From Fragilaria radians (Eukaryota; Bacillariophyta; Fragilariophyceae; Fragilariales; Fragilariaceae): a stretch of 27,532 nucleotides of DNA. A program made the translations under genes and the position numbers. The notes beneath the pieces were generated by a model. That model ran no database searches, was not told where the DNA came from, and saw only the letters and a program-made list of their open reading frames with translations. Of this stretch, positions 1 through 9,149 are shown piece by piece. Location of the stretch: positions 1 to 27,532 of the forward strand of contig CAAAJI010000136.1 of NCBI GenBank assembly GCA_900642245.1, in the 5' to 3' direction. How positions within the stretch are numbered: position 1 is the first letter of the stretch; every line of letters begins with the position of its first letter.

Positions 1-170
1 CCACCCTTGCAGGGGGAGGCATAGATTGTGGTGGATCTGGGTGGTTGCTGTTGTGGCATCTCAGCTCGTTCCCAGCCGCGATCAATAGTATGACGATAAA
101 CTTGAACCGCCCATCCATTAGACGTGGCCGTACGACTTGCTCCTGTGAGAAAGTTGGATTTCTCTGCCAT
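1..170 (-). CDS. N-terminal fragment of an unrecognised protein, cut by window edge
   Basis: An ATG at 170-168 on the minus strand opens a frame that stays open to the window edge, giving 56 complete codons. The peptide begins MAEKSNFLTGASRTATSNGW and continues with a mixed, protein-like composition (WAVQVYRHTIDRGWERAEMP) before a Gln/Pro stretch. I do not recognise the family. There is no signal peptide or membrane segment in the visible part. It lies downstream of the auxilin-like gene on the same strand, with about 340 bp between them. The product cannot be named from this fragment, and an intron may lie beyond the edge. The main support is the open frame with no stop and the natural amino-acid mix. 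Confidence 0.55.
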   Translation of the reverse strand, partial: MAEKSNFLTGASRTATSNGWAVQVYRHTIDRGWERAEMPQQQPPRSTTIYASPCKG

Positions 171-512
171 GAAAGATCTCTATCTCCCTTACAAAAACAG
201 AATTTTTTGAAAGCGACAGACAAATTTTAATGCGGGACTAGAAACGTGAAAAATGAACAAAGCGCGATCGAATTTGAACGCCACAACTGTGACTTAGATC
301 TAACCGATGGGAAGGGCTTGATTCCTACTCCGAAAATTATCAGTAACCCTGCCAGAATTCTTTAGATAGGTGATGATGTGAAAATCCTGCATTCGAAATG
401 CTAAGCTTCGTTTACAGTCACACACAATAATTTGTTTAATTTTCATATTGCAATATCCACATCACTAGTGCTAGAAGATAAGTAATCTAAAAGTCTGCTA
501 TTAAAGTATAGT
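171..512. other. intergenic, promoter side of the left-edge gene
   Basis: AT-rich spacer between the start of the left-edge gene and the stop of the auxilin-like gene. It must hold the 5' leader of the former and the 3' end of the latter. I see no distinct motif or reading frame in it. Confidence 0.5.
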
Positions 513-2088
513 TTATTTTCCGCTGTCAAAGTCTGTTTTAGCTTGACTCAAAGCATCGAAAATTCGTTTGGCCAAGAAACGCTTTTCCGCATCCAAATCA
601 CCAGTTTTATCAGGATGGACGACTCGGGAAGCCATGAAAAATGCTCGTTTAACTTTTCCATCGTCTAGCAAATCGCCAATCGTCAAAGTTTTCCAATTTG
701 TGCCAGGCCAGAGAATAGTGTGCAAGGAAGCAAGCAAGGCACGTAATTGTTTCCTCTTTCCATGCTCCTCACTCCAAGCCTTGATTCGAGGTTCCAAGCG
801 TTTACGAACTTCATCCTCCTCTAGATCCGCAGCAGCTTTCTTAGCTTCCCTGTCACGAATCTCTCTAACAGCCTTTTCTTGCGATTGTCTCATTTCACTG
901 ACTCGAGCGTGCACAGCGGCTTGCACGTTAGATGATTTTCCAACTGCATTAGCAGGATCCAACTTGATACCGACCAATGTTTTTTTGGTCTGGACTGCCT
1001 CAGGAGGTGCAGATTGAGAACCTGCCTTGAAACCAGCAGACGGATCAACTTCAACCCAACGCTGGTCCACTTCATCCCAGACGCGGTTGGATGACTGGTT
1101 TTTCTTTGCATATTCACGCTTCAGGCGTTCTGCACGGCTTTCGTTGGTACTTGGTAGAGAAGTAGGCATGGACATGCTGTGATGAAAGGAATGACTTTGA
1201 GGAGCAGTAGAAGGCGTCCCAAAATCCATGAGATTTCCTGTAGCAACGCTGGGTACATTAGGACGCACTGAATTGCCACTGGTAGTTTTAGGTGTTTGTT
1301 GTGGAGGAGGGTGTGGTACCCTCGAGGAGGACGGAACAGGTCGAGATGCAGTGGCAGGTTGTGGTGCCCTCTGGGGTTGTGTTGGAGGATGAGGAGCTGG
1401 TACACGAGGTCTTGCTGTATTCTTGGGAACCCTGCGGGGTAAATGTTCACTATTTCCTTTAGCTCCTCCATGCTTTCGTTCAAAATCGTCATTGAGCTTA
1501 ATCAGATCCAATAATTTGAAAGCAATGATTGGAATTTTGGGACTAGCGTCATGATTCTCAGTAACACCTGCAACAGAAAAGGCTTTACCGAGACCCTTCA
1601 AGGCTCCTTTCGCAGCCATCGAAGCAGAATCAGCGGTTGATAGGGGCACTTGAGTTTTTCTTTTTGGAGGCATGAACATGGCCTCAATCTGTGATGTAGG
1701 AGTCTCTCGAACTGGTAATTTGGCATTTTCGTCCTGAATATCCCACCAACTGTAAGAGGGACCAGAGGATGATTCTGAATTTTGCTTGTCTGGGATACAA
1801 ACCCTCCAATGAAAACCATCTGCTCCAAGACGACTAAGATAACTTAAAGAAGGACAATGCCTGAAATCAAATATGAAAAGGCGTGAGATCCATCCTGATT
1901 CCATGAAAGAGGTAGAAGGATGTCATCAAAGAATATACCAATGCATATTTATTTTGATGTCTTAAGACTCACTGTTTTACAGTTTTAAGATTGAGTGCTC
2001 CGCCATTGCTCGGAATCCGAAAAGCATTGTAGAGGTCTGCGGTTGTGTCTGATTCAGAATTCACCACTTTGTAGAGTACCGTTATCAT
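513..2088 (-). CDS. auxilin-type J-domain protein with N-terminal DIX-like domain
   Basis: Two exons, 2088-1973 and 1860-513, joined by a 112-bp GT-AG intron (donor GTGAGT at 1972, acceptor TTTGATTTCAG ending at 1861). The join keeps frame through a split Gln codon and gives 487 aa. The C-terminal ~80 residues are an auxilin-class J domain: WPG.NWKTL, then HPD at about 454-456, then an F-x-A-L-x-x-A-K-x-x-F helix. Auxilins recruit Hsc70 to clathrin coats and trigger uncoating. Residues 1-101 resemble a DIX domain: a TVLYKV strand, a FRIP turn, an LNLKTVK helix and a WWDIQDENAKLPV strand-turn. The middle (about 150-300) is Pro/Ser/Gln-rich and probably disordered, as is usual for clathrin adaptors. 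Reading exon 2 alone from its own ATG would add 17 intron-encoded residues. The frame is also open for 36 codons upstream of 2088 without an ATG, so a further 5' exon is possible. The J domain is near certain; the DIX call is inference. Confidence 0.85.
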
Positions 2089-3183
2089 TTTGCACCTGCT
2101 CCAAACGTAAAGGTTGATTATCCCACTTCGTGCTCTATGGCGAAAGCACTCAGGGTCACAATCCGGTATAGGTGCACGAACTAAATTTAAGCCGTGTTAA
2201 TAGCCAAACAAAAAAAAGAATTCTGAACGGATACTTTCGTAGCACATTACAAGTCCAAGTCCAATAGCTCAACGGATCGGGAAGAAAAAAGGTCGGCGTA
2301 CCAAGAAAGAAAAAAATTCAAATTTAAGCCAATCAAATTACAACGTGAAATAGTGTAATTGGGAAAAAATTCCATTCATGATTTGTAACGATACTTCCAC
2401 GTCATGAAAGTTTCTCCTTATAGTCCATGGAATCGACTTGCTGGATAAAGGTAACGTCGAGAAATATAATCTGTATCCTGAAGCTTTATCGGTAACAAAA
2501 ATCTGATCTAATAAAATCTTAAGGAACACTTGTTCTCAACAAGTCTTGGCACACTCGCGGAAAGGATTTAAACATTCTACGTAATTTTGTTGAAGATTAA
2601 TAAACGTCTTCCTATCCTTAATTCATTTTTTATTCTAATGCTCAAATAGGCTAGTTCTCTAACGGATTCGGAAACGAGCTACATTAAAGTACATGGTTTA
2701 GTGGCATGGCATAGTTCTAGGAGGGGAAATAGTAGAACAAGGAAACGACCGTTTATCTGCTTATTTAAATGTAAGAGGATATACGATAAGACGTGGAATA
2801 GAAGTTTGCTGCCAAATCAGCATCTGAGTCAACATTAGGAGAGACTCTTTGTGATTGCCTTGTCAAAACTTTGGTTGTGATTATAACGCCAGTCAATAGC
2901 ACCAGTGAAACAATGGCAATGAGCCTGTACCTTACAACTGAACAAATCTGAGATAGTTGGGATATCCTTGTCAACTAGGTAGTCTACTAATGGAATCTCA
3001 TTGACGAAAACATTGTTGACTACTCTGGCACTAATGATTGTTACCAATGCTGGTTCTTAACTTGGATGTGTCATGGAGAATCTTGTATCAGACAAACTTC
3101 TTTCCTCTGTTCCTCCGATGTGTCAATTTGTTTCCAAACTTTCATCGTTCCCTACATTCTCACTTGGTATTTCACAAATCATT
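2089..3183. other. intergenic, no supported gene
   Basis: About 1.1 kb, AT-rich. On the minus strand at about 2835-3230 there are short protein-like stretches in one frame, broken by stops, and at 2765-2900 a hydrophobic stretch in another frame that begins right after a stop. These could be an old gene remnant, but I cannot build a consistent model. Nothing else stands out. Confidence 0.4.
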
Positions 3184-3629
3184 GATTAGATTCTTCCAAG
3201 TAATCCTAACATTAGAGTCATGTTTTCCTCGTTCCAATTGATATTGTTCTGATCAGGAACGGAATTCTTTTCCTTTCGTTTCGAGTCAAAGAAATCCACT
3301 CTGTTAGTTGTTAATGATGCTTGATTATCCCTTCCTTTTAGCTTTTCCTTCTGCGGCATTGTTAGATTTCCATAATGATTTTTTATCGTTCATTTCTTAT
3401 ACATTTGATTGCTCTTCTGACTCCTATTGAAAGCACACGAACATTTGTGTGTAGGTGTGTGTGTCTAGACACAGAAGGAAAAGGTAAAAGGTCGGGATAA
3501 TGACGCATCGTTATCAACTAACAGAGTGAATTTCATTAACACAAAAAAGAAAGAAAAGAATTCTGTTGAGAATTATAAAGCAACGTCAGTCATGACTCTA
3601 ATGAAAGGATCACTACAAAGGATCTAACC
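3184..3629. repeat. long imperfect inverted repeat (foldback), arms 3184-3353 and 3472-3629
   Basis: The left arm reads, after reverse complementing the right arm, as nearly the same sequence. In the inner 61 bp (3293-3353 against 3532-3472) I count 53 identities by hand. The match continues outward in blocks that include GAATTCTTTTC, CATTAGAGTCATG and TTAGAT, with small gaps. The loop is 118 bp and contains a short GT-rich run. No coding frame spans it. It resembles a foldback transposon or a MITE with long arms; a hairpin RNA source is another option. I saw no clear target duplication. Confidence 0.7.
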
Positions 3630-4137
3630 GAAAGCTTCGAAAATTAATGTACGTGTGTTGCTTGAACTCGAGAGATGGGTCTGCTCATCTGTACGGCAGT
3701 AGTGAGTGATGTACAGAACAAACTCCAAAGTAACAGGTAACTTTACGCAAATTTTGGACCACTAAGCCTTTACGAAAAGATCCACCGCAAGAAGAATTCT
3801 CCAATCAATACTAGACAGAACACAAACTAATCAGTTTCAAATGATATTCAAGATAAGCTAGAAAACACCCAAACAATTCAATTGAATTTCTATTTACACG
3901 AGCAGGACCACAGGACCGTGGACGTTGAAACCTTAAGCTAAAGGTTCATAGACATGATTAGTGTGCTAGAATTGCTATATCAAATGATAAACAGCATCAT
4001 CAAACTATCATCATGCTTAAGCCGCTTAAGCAATTTCAAGTCAAATCTTATATTTATTTATCTACTAATTACTCCAAATACAGTGTTAATCATAGCTTTT
4101 GGAGCTCAGCGTATATGCACACCAATCTTTTGTGCAA
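3630..4137. other. intergenic, nothing recognised
   Basis: About 500 bp of AT-rich sequence with only chance-length frames. I see no motif worth naming. Confidence 0.4.
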
Positions 4138-4515
4138 TTAAATCTTCACCCGTGCACTTTTTTCAAAAGTAATACTTCCTCCAACACTACAACTAGTAAT
4201 AGCTTCTCTAGCAATTAAAGCAAATAAGGAATCAAACAATCCCTCATAATAGTTAATCCTGTCGTTTCGTTGCTTTAATTCTAAGTTGAAAGAAATATGG
4301 ATGAAACTTACGTAAGAGGCCTTTCTGACTCTCCCAAAACAATTAATACAAGTAAAATAAATTCTTGGAGAAAAGGCTCTCTCAAAAGTTCCTTGTATTC
4401 TCACCACCGTTTGTACCGTCTAGTTATGGGTGAACATCGTTGCACTAACCTCCACTACAGGTTCAAAGCCAGAAGGAATACCGAAACACAAACAATCTCT
4501 TTTGCCGCGCGTCAT
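4138..4515 (-). CDS. possible small spliced gene of unknown function
   Basis: Tentative model on the minus strand. Exon 1 is 4515-4450 (ATG, then MTRGKRDCLCFGIPSGFEPVVE in parts; donor GTTAGT). The terminal exon runs from about 4281, after the acceptor TTTCAACTTAG, to the stop at 4138. It reads in part LKQRNDRINYYEGLFDSL, then FALIAREAITSCSVGGSI. A tiny exon between them (about 13 bp before a GTAAGT donor) would keep frame, but the intron after it would be only 31 bp, which is suspiciously short. The amino-acid mix looks like real protein, not translated spacer, and the frame is open 23 codons upstream of the ATG. I recognise no domain. It may instead be a fragment or a decayed gene. Confidence 0.25.
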
Positions 4516-6048
4516 CGAAGTACACTTCACATGTGCTATTGCCTTGCATCTTTGATGAATTGTCACCAATGTAAAATAATGGCTTCATGATTACCTAAAA
4601 ACGTAATAAACCTTTTTAATTTTGCTCAATTGTCTATCAGCATTTTCAAATGATTGAAGAAAAATGGATAATGACCTCGAGCATTCTTTAAATCATCCTT
4701 ACTTTTGCTGATCGGATGCATGAATTGATGACAGGAAAATTAATTCTTAGTTTTATCCTTGAATTCTTGTCCACACATTTTCAGTTTTGCTGTTGTATCA
4801 CTTGCTAAGAAGATCGACATGGTGCTTCAATGTTTTTCAAATGTGAGCAGTCAAGAGATTAATTACCTTGCTCATTAAGGCATTAAAACTAATAAATATT
4901 CAATCTTTTTGTGTATAGTTCTCAAGTATCTACTTAGAAGATGCACTTGTATCTTTAGGAATTAGAATATCTTCAAATTTTTACCTCTGAATGGAATTGT
5001 GGTATCCATTTAACATAATTGTGCAATTAAACTCATTCCTGTTGCGCCTCATGATAAAAGGATGTTTACATTCATACTTGACCGGATATGAATGTAGAAC
5101 AACTTTAACACAATATCCAATCTAGCCAGCAAATTTAACATAGATGTCCAAATTACGCACACAGAAAACATGCAATCATCCAGATAATTTCAAGGCTGTA
5201 ATTTAGGTTGCCGAGTGAAGAAAATTATAAATCATTTCAACAAAACCAAATATTCACATAAACACTCAATTTAACTAAAATCATGTCTTCTCGAAAGACA
5301 CTTTTTTTCGGGAATTTATGTGCAATCCAAACCAGGATCCAATTGTTATGATGCTAGCTTGAAAGTGGCTGTCACGTGCTGCTACCTCTGTAGCCTAGGA
5401 ATTTGAGGGTGCTTTCAAGCTGTAGGTGTGTTAAAATTAACAAAATAAACTGTTCACTAAGGCATGCAGTCTTCGTATGAAAAAGGAAAGATCACAGAAT
5501 GATGAAAATTATTAACTTTTGCAGTTTCTTGTGTGGGAAAATGCCAGTCTTTTTTGCTGCTAATTTATATCTAGAGTAGTTGCTGGTATCCAGCAACTAT
5601 TATAACTACAAATTATGTAATTCTAATTCTATTGAGGCTTATGATGGATATGGCTGTAAAGGCAACGTGCTAATTGCCCTTGGTATGAAATAAACTGTTA
5701 TGCACTGTTTGGCCTTAGCTTCATCAGGAAATACTCCATAAATATAGACTATTTGTTTCAAACAAGACTTTTGTCTTGGAAGCCTATCTTATCCGTTATT
5801 ACTTTCATGGGAGGATGATTCCGGCACCTTTTCTAAGCATGAAAAGTCTACAGATTCAAGCAGCACCAAAATAAATGGTTGTCCTAATCCGTGATTATTT
5901 GGGGTAATGGGTTGGGTTTCCTAAATTCAAAAGTAATTACAGGAGAGTTGAAATTGCATGTATGGTATTGCATTCATACCATGTCAAACACGGTCATTTA
6001 AAAACTTTCTAGCGTTAGAATTTTCAGACTCACAACAAACATGAGCCG
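4516..6048. other. gene-poor spacer with small perfect inverted repeats
   Basis: About 1.5 kb without a supportable reading frame. It holds short perfect palindromes: 10-bp arms at 5067-5076/5087-5096 (loop 10), 10-bp arms at 5577-5586/5590-5599 (loop 3, TAGTTGCTGG arm), and 7-bp arms at 5962-5968/5976-5982. The last lies just downstream of the gene ending at 6049 and could fall in its 3' UTR. Their role is unknown. Confidence 0.45.
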
Positions 6049-6825
6049 TCAGTGATCCGTGAGAACCAAATATACACAACCCATGAGCAGCAAAATAGTG
6101 TGTATTGGGGTGCTAATTGACCAAACATTTGCTGCCGAGGAATGAGACTGAGCATACTGCCTGCTGGTTTGTTTGGTTGGTTGATAAGTCCCAATAATGA
6201 AAGGAATTTCTACAAGAGTTGAAACTTGTTTGCTGGATGAACTCAATTTGTTATCCAGGAATAAGTTGTAGCACCCTTGATGTGATAATCCGTCTCCACC
6301 AGTATCAGTCTCCTTGATTGTGTAGGCTTCATCCTTTCGACACATCTGAAAGAAAACTACAGAAGATGCGTATTGATTATCATACTTGTCAAGGCCATCA
6401 GTTGTGTGCGTTAGATTAGCAATCTTGGTTTTCGTATTGTCGAATATTTCCCATCCCATCTCATTGGGAAGATTATCAAGTCCTAACTCAATTTCAAGCC
6501 GAACATGTCCGTCGGTACATTCGGTATCCAGTGATAAAAGGTAGCTCTTGGCAGATGTTACTGCATTAATTATTATATTGTCATCAAGGAGGTGCGCAAC
6601 ATATCCCGGAGGGTCAAACGTAACAATGGTATCATTGGAAAATGCAACCTTATACAGAGAATGTGGCTCAACGCACCTATGCCCAGTGACGTGCTTATTT
6701 GCAAAATTTATGGGTTCCTCTGATTCAATCATACTATTCTCTTTTCCACTTGCATCATATTGATAATTGCTTCTGAAAAAAGCTGTTTCAGCGAAAAGAG
6801 ATATTTCATAAATTCTAGTATCCAT
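6049..6825 (-). CDS. probable surface protein with degenerate GDG (DxYPxE-W...GDG) domain
   Basis: 258 aa from an ATG at 6825 that is directly preceded by an in-frame TGA. Residues about 105-200 follow a pattern I associate with diatom extracellular repeats: charged beta strand (VRLEIELGLDNLPNEMGWEI), 'WEIFDN', a Cys (QMCRKDEAYTI), then TGGDGL and a Gly-Cys-Tyr strand. The first motif is altered (DNLPNE for DNYPxE). Asn-glycosylation-type sites (NDT, NLT) are present. The last 18 residues are hydrophobic (ILLLMGCVYLVL), suiting a GPI signal or a membrane anchor. No signal peptide is seen. A good acceptor (CTTTTTTCAG, AG at 6774-6773) lies 50 bp inside the frame, and a GTAAGTGT donor at 6968 would join to it in frame, so the real N-terminus may lie in an upstream exon. 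No enzymatic function can be assigned. Confidence 0.65.
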   Translation of the reverse strand: MDTRIYEISLFAETAFFRSNYQYDASGKENSMIESEEPINFANKHVTGHRCVEPHSLYKVAFSNDTIVTFDPPGYVAHLLDDNIIINAVTSAKSYLLSLDTECTDGHVRLEIELGLDNLPNEMGWEIFDNTKTKIANLTHTTDGLDKYDNQYASSVVFFQMCRKDEAYTIKETDTGGDGLSHQGCYNLFLDNKLSSSSKQVSTLVEIPFIIGTYQPTKQTSRQYAQSHSSAANVWSISTPIHTILLLMGCVYLVLTDH

Positions 6826-7271
6826 TCATAGAGAGAATATACTTGATGATCAGGAAAATTCCTACATTAAACTTTGCTTACACTCGTGGGAGAGTTGTTT
6901 TAATTGAGTTTGAACGTATTATCATTAGCCTATTCTCAACCGGGACAAGTTGAGGAGGAGACACTTACAATGCTTTGCTAGTCAAATTGCAATTTTGGAC
7001 AGTGCCTTCCCACTGCATCTTGATGATAACTTTTTCGTGTCTTGATTAACATTACTAATCTATAAAAAGGCAAAGTGATCTCTGATGAGCAAGGATGAAC
7101 ATACTAGGAGGATCCGAAATGGCAAAAAAATATTTGCTTGTTCTGTACCCCCACACTGCAGAAATATAATTTTGTTCCAGAAAATTTTGTATGACCACTA
7201 AATCATTCTACTAGATAATTTAAATTTATTGCAATGTATAGGACCTAAACTGCATTTCAATTTTTGCAAAG
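6826..7271. other. intergenic or 5' region of the GDG-domain gene
   Basis: AT-rich. It contains the candidate donor at 6968 for a 5' exon of the gene to its left, with short open stretches upstream of it (ATG at about 7018). Otherwise nothing recognised. Confidence 0.35.
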
Positions 7272-7798
7272 TTACAATCTATTCATTAATGAGCTGACAG
7301 GACATGTCATTTCCCACTTGTTCATTGACTTTTTTAACGAATGCTGCTTGTCTTTCCTGCAAGCCTGTCTCTGTTGGCTTTTTTCACTTCACTTTCGCAA
7401 GGAACAACAAATACAGTGTCAGATCTGGTGGTAAATTTTACCTGCAGAATGTTCCAAGGGACTTATCTCGCTTTCGAATTTTTTGGAACATCACAGGAAG
7501 TGAGTGGCCTATGAAAAACAATGTGGCTTTTTTTTTTCACGGTCGTTTGCCCGCTAGTTTGCAACTTCGTATGGCACTTACTTGCCTTAAATCTTTGGAT
7601 ACAATACACATTTTTCAGACTGTGATAAATTGAGTAGAAATGACGTTTTCACCAGAATTGTGCAACTATTTTGGGAGACCGTAGGATACGAATGCCTTAT
7701 ATTGTGGCATCTAGTATGAATGTGGGAGGTAAATTGTTTGAAAAGTAATCATTACTGTAGCCAGTGCACTCAATTGGAATCTTTACTTTCTTCATCAT
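7272..7798 (-). pseudogene. coding-like remnant or small spliced gene, unknown family
   Basis: Minus-strand reading gives a natural-looking peptide from ATG 7798 (MMKKVKIPIECTGY, then SNDYFSNNLPPTFILDAT), which hits TAA. It resumes in the same frame (GIRILRSPKIVAQFW, TGA, then KRHFYSIYHSLKNVYC). Further on, a CATAG acceptor, a CAG|GTAAAA donor at 7441 and a TTGCAG acceptor at 7357 join in frame to end KKSMNKWEMTCPVSSLMNRL and stop at 7272. In-frame stops in the 5' part argue for a decayed gene. A splice from TACA|GTAATG to the CATAG acceptor would skip them and leave about 66 aa. On the other strand a 109-codon frame (7304-7633) exists but has a less natural composition. No domain is recognised. 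It overlaps the U1-70K promoter side. Confidence 0.3.
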
Positions 7799-7847
7799 CT
7801 CCTTCGGAAATTCAATACAAAGTATACCTATACACTCGTAATTGAAA

Positions 7848-9065
7848 ATGTCGGAACGCAAGGCTACGCCTCGTGGTCAAATGACACGAGGTGCGAATTC
7901 AGGTCCCGCCATTATGATGATGCCACCACATATCCGTGCGACGTTTATGCCCAATCCACCGTTGGTACAAGTCTTACCACCTACCAAACGTCGCAAGACC
8001 CAATGGACAGGTGTCTTCTCGTATGCAAATTCGTCCTTTGAACGTACTGTACCACCACCTCGTGTCTTGGGGACGACACCTCAACAACGGAAGGAGGCAG
8101 CCATCCAACGACGGGAGGAAGAACGGAAGGCTGAATTGGAACCCAAGATACGTGTGTATCGTCAAGAACAACGTGCATCTGCTGGTGAATTTGAGGGTAT
8201 GAATTGTTACAATACCTTATTTGTGGGACGTTTGGCATATGAAGTTACAGAACGAAAGCTCCTTCGAGAATTTGAAGTCTTTGGACCTGTCAAAGATCTT
8301 AAGGTGATTCAAGATCGTCAACCACAAAATAGCATCTTGGCTAGTATACATGCCAAGGATCCTAATGCACATCGCCATCCTAATCATAAATCTAGAGGAT
8401 ATGCATTCATTGAGTTTGAACGTGAAGATGATATGAAACGTGCCTATCGTGCTGCGGATGGCATGAAGTTAGAGGGACGTGCTATCGTTGCGGATGTGGA
8501 ACGTGGTCATACAGTACCCAACTGGCTACCACGTCGTTTGGGTGGAGGACTGGGAGGTACTAGATTGGGAGGGAAACATGAAAATGTGTTGGCACCTGGA
8601 CGATTCGATCCAGCCTCTCGAAGAAATGATCCCGATCGCATGGGACCCTCTCCACATCTCATGGGTATGGGTCGCGGTAATGGGGGGATGATGATACCTC
8701 CTCCACATCATCACCATCCAGCACCTACTTCTGCTGTAGGTCCACCACCATCAGGTTTCGGTCGAGGAGGTCCACAGCCACTACCTCCTGTTCCAAATCA
8801 TGGACCTTCACCTTATGGTGGTGGCGGATTTGGTCGTGGTAGAGGAGGAGGTGGTGGTGGTAACAGTGTTGGCGGTGGTTACCCCTCACTTCCTCCTTTA
8901 CCTCGTGGTGGTGTTGGTGGTCAATGGGAACGGTTGGGCCCACCTTCAAATATGAGATACAACGATCGTAGTATGAACAGTGGACCACCTGGATTTGACC
9001 GTCATAAGCGCCAACGTTCGCGCAGTCCAGAACGATCTAGTAGTAGCAGTCGAAGGCGATATTAA
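7848..9065 (+). CDS. SNRNP70: U1 small nuclear ribonucleoprotein 70 kDa (U1-70K)
   Basis: 405 aa, single exon, from ATG 7848 (MSERKATPRG). The order matches U1-70K. An N-terminal U1 snRNP 70K segment has Pro-rich turns and a charged helix (QQRKEAAIQRREEERKAELE). An RRM at about 121-220 carries RNP2 LFVGRL (124-129) and RNP1 RGYAFIEF (183-190). The hallmark tail DVERGHTV..W.PRRLGGGLGGTR follows directly. The C-terminus is Gly/Arg-rich with a His/Pro tract, ending in an RS-like RSRSPERSSSSSRRRY. It binds stem-loop I of U1 snRNA and helps define 5' splice sites in the nucleus, fitting a genome whose genes here have introns. The loop between the second and third RRM strands is longer than usual (about 25 extra residues with a His cluster). 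Its stop lies 84 bp from that of the convergent next gene. Confidence 0.95.
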   Translation: MSERKATPRGQMTRGANSGPAIMMMPPHIRATFMPNPPLVQVLPPTKRRKTQWTGVFSYANSSFERTVPPPRVLGTTPQQRKEAAIQRREEERKAELEPKIRVYRQEQRASAGEFEGMNCYNTLFVGRLAYEVTERKLLREFEVFGPVKDLKVIQDRQPQNSILASIHAKDPNAHRHPNHKSRGYAFIEFEREDDMKRAYRAADGMKLEGRAIVADVERGHTVPNWLPRRLGGGLGGTRLGGKHENVLAPGRFDPASRRNDPDRMGPSPHLMGMGRGNGGMMIPPPHHHHPAPTSAVGPPPSGFGRGGPQPLPPVPNHGPSPYGGGGFGRGRGGGGGGNSVGGGYPSLPPLPRGGVGGQWERLGPPSNMRYNDRSMNSGPPGFDRHKRQRSRSPERSSSSSRRRY

Positions 9066-9149
9066 AACGATATGTAAACACTATACCTTCGTTAACCTTT
9101 TCATTGAAAAACAAATCGTATCTACATGTGACCTCCATTCATTTTCTTC

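Noticed and set aside
568..1017. 149-codon plus-strand frame
   Set aside because: It is the antisense shadow of the auxilin J-domain exon; composition is Ser/Ala-rich without motifs.
2765..2974. Minus-strand frame with a hydrophobic stretch, possibly a membrane protein end
   Set aside because: It starts at TTG directly after a TAG, and I could not find an upstream exon that joins in frame with a good start.
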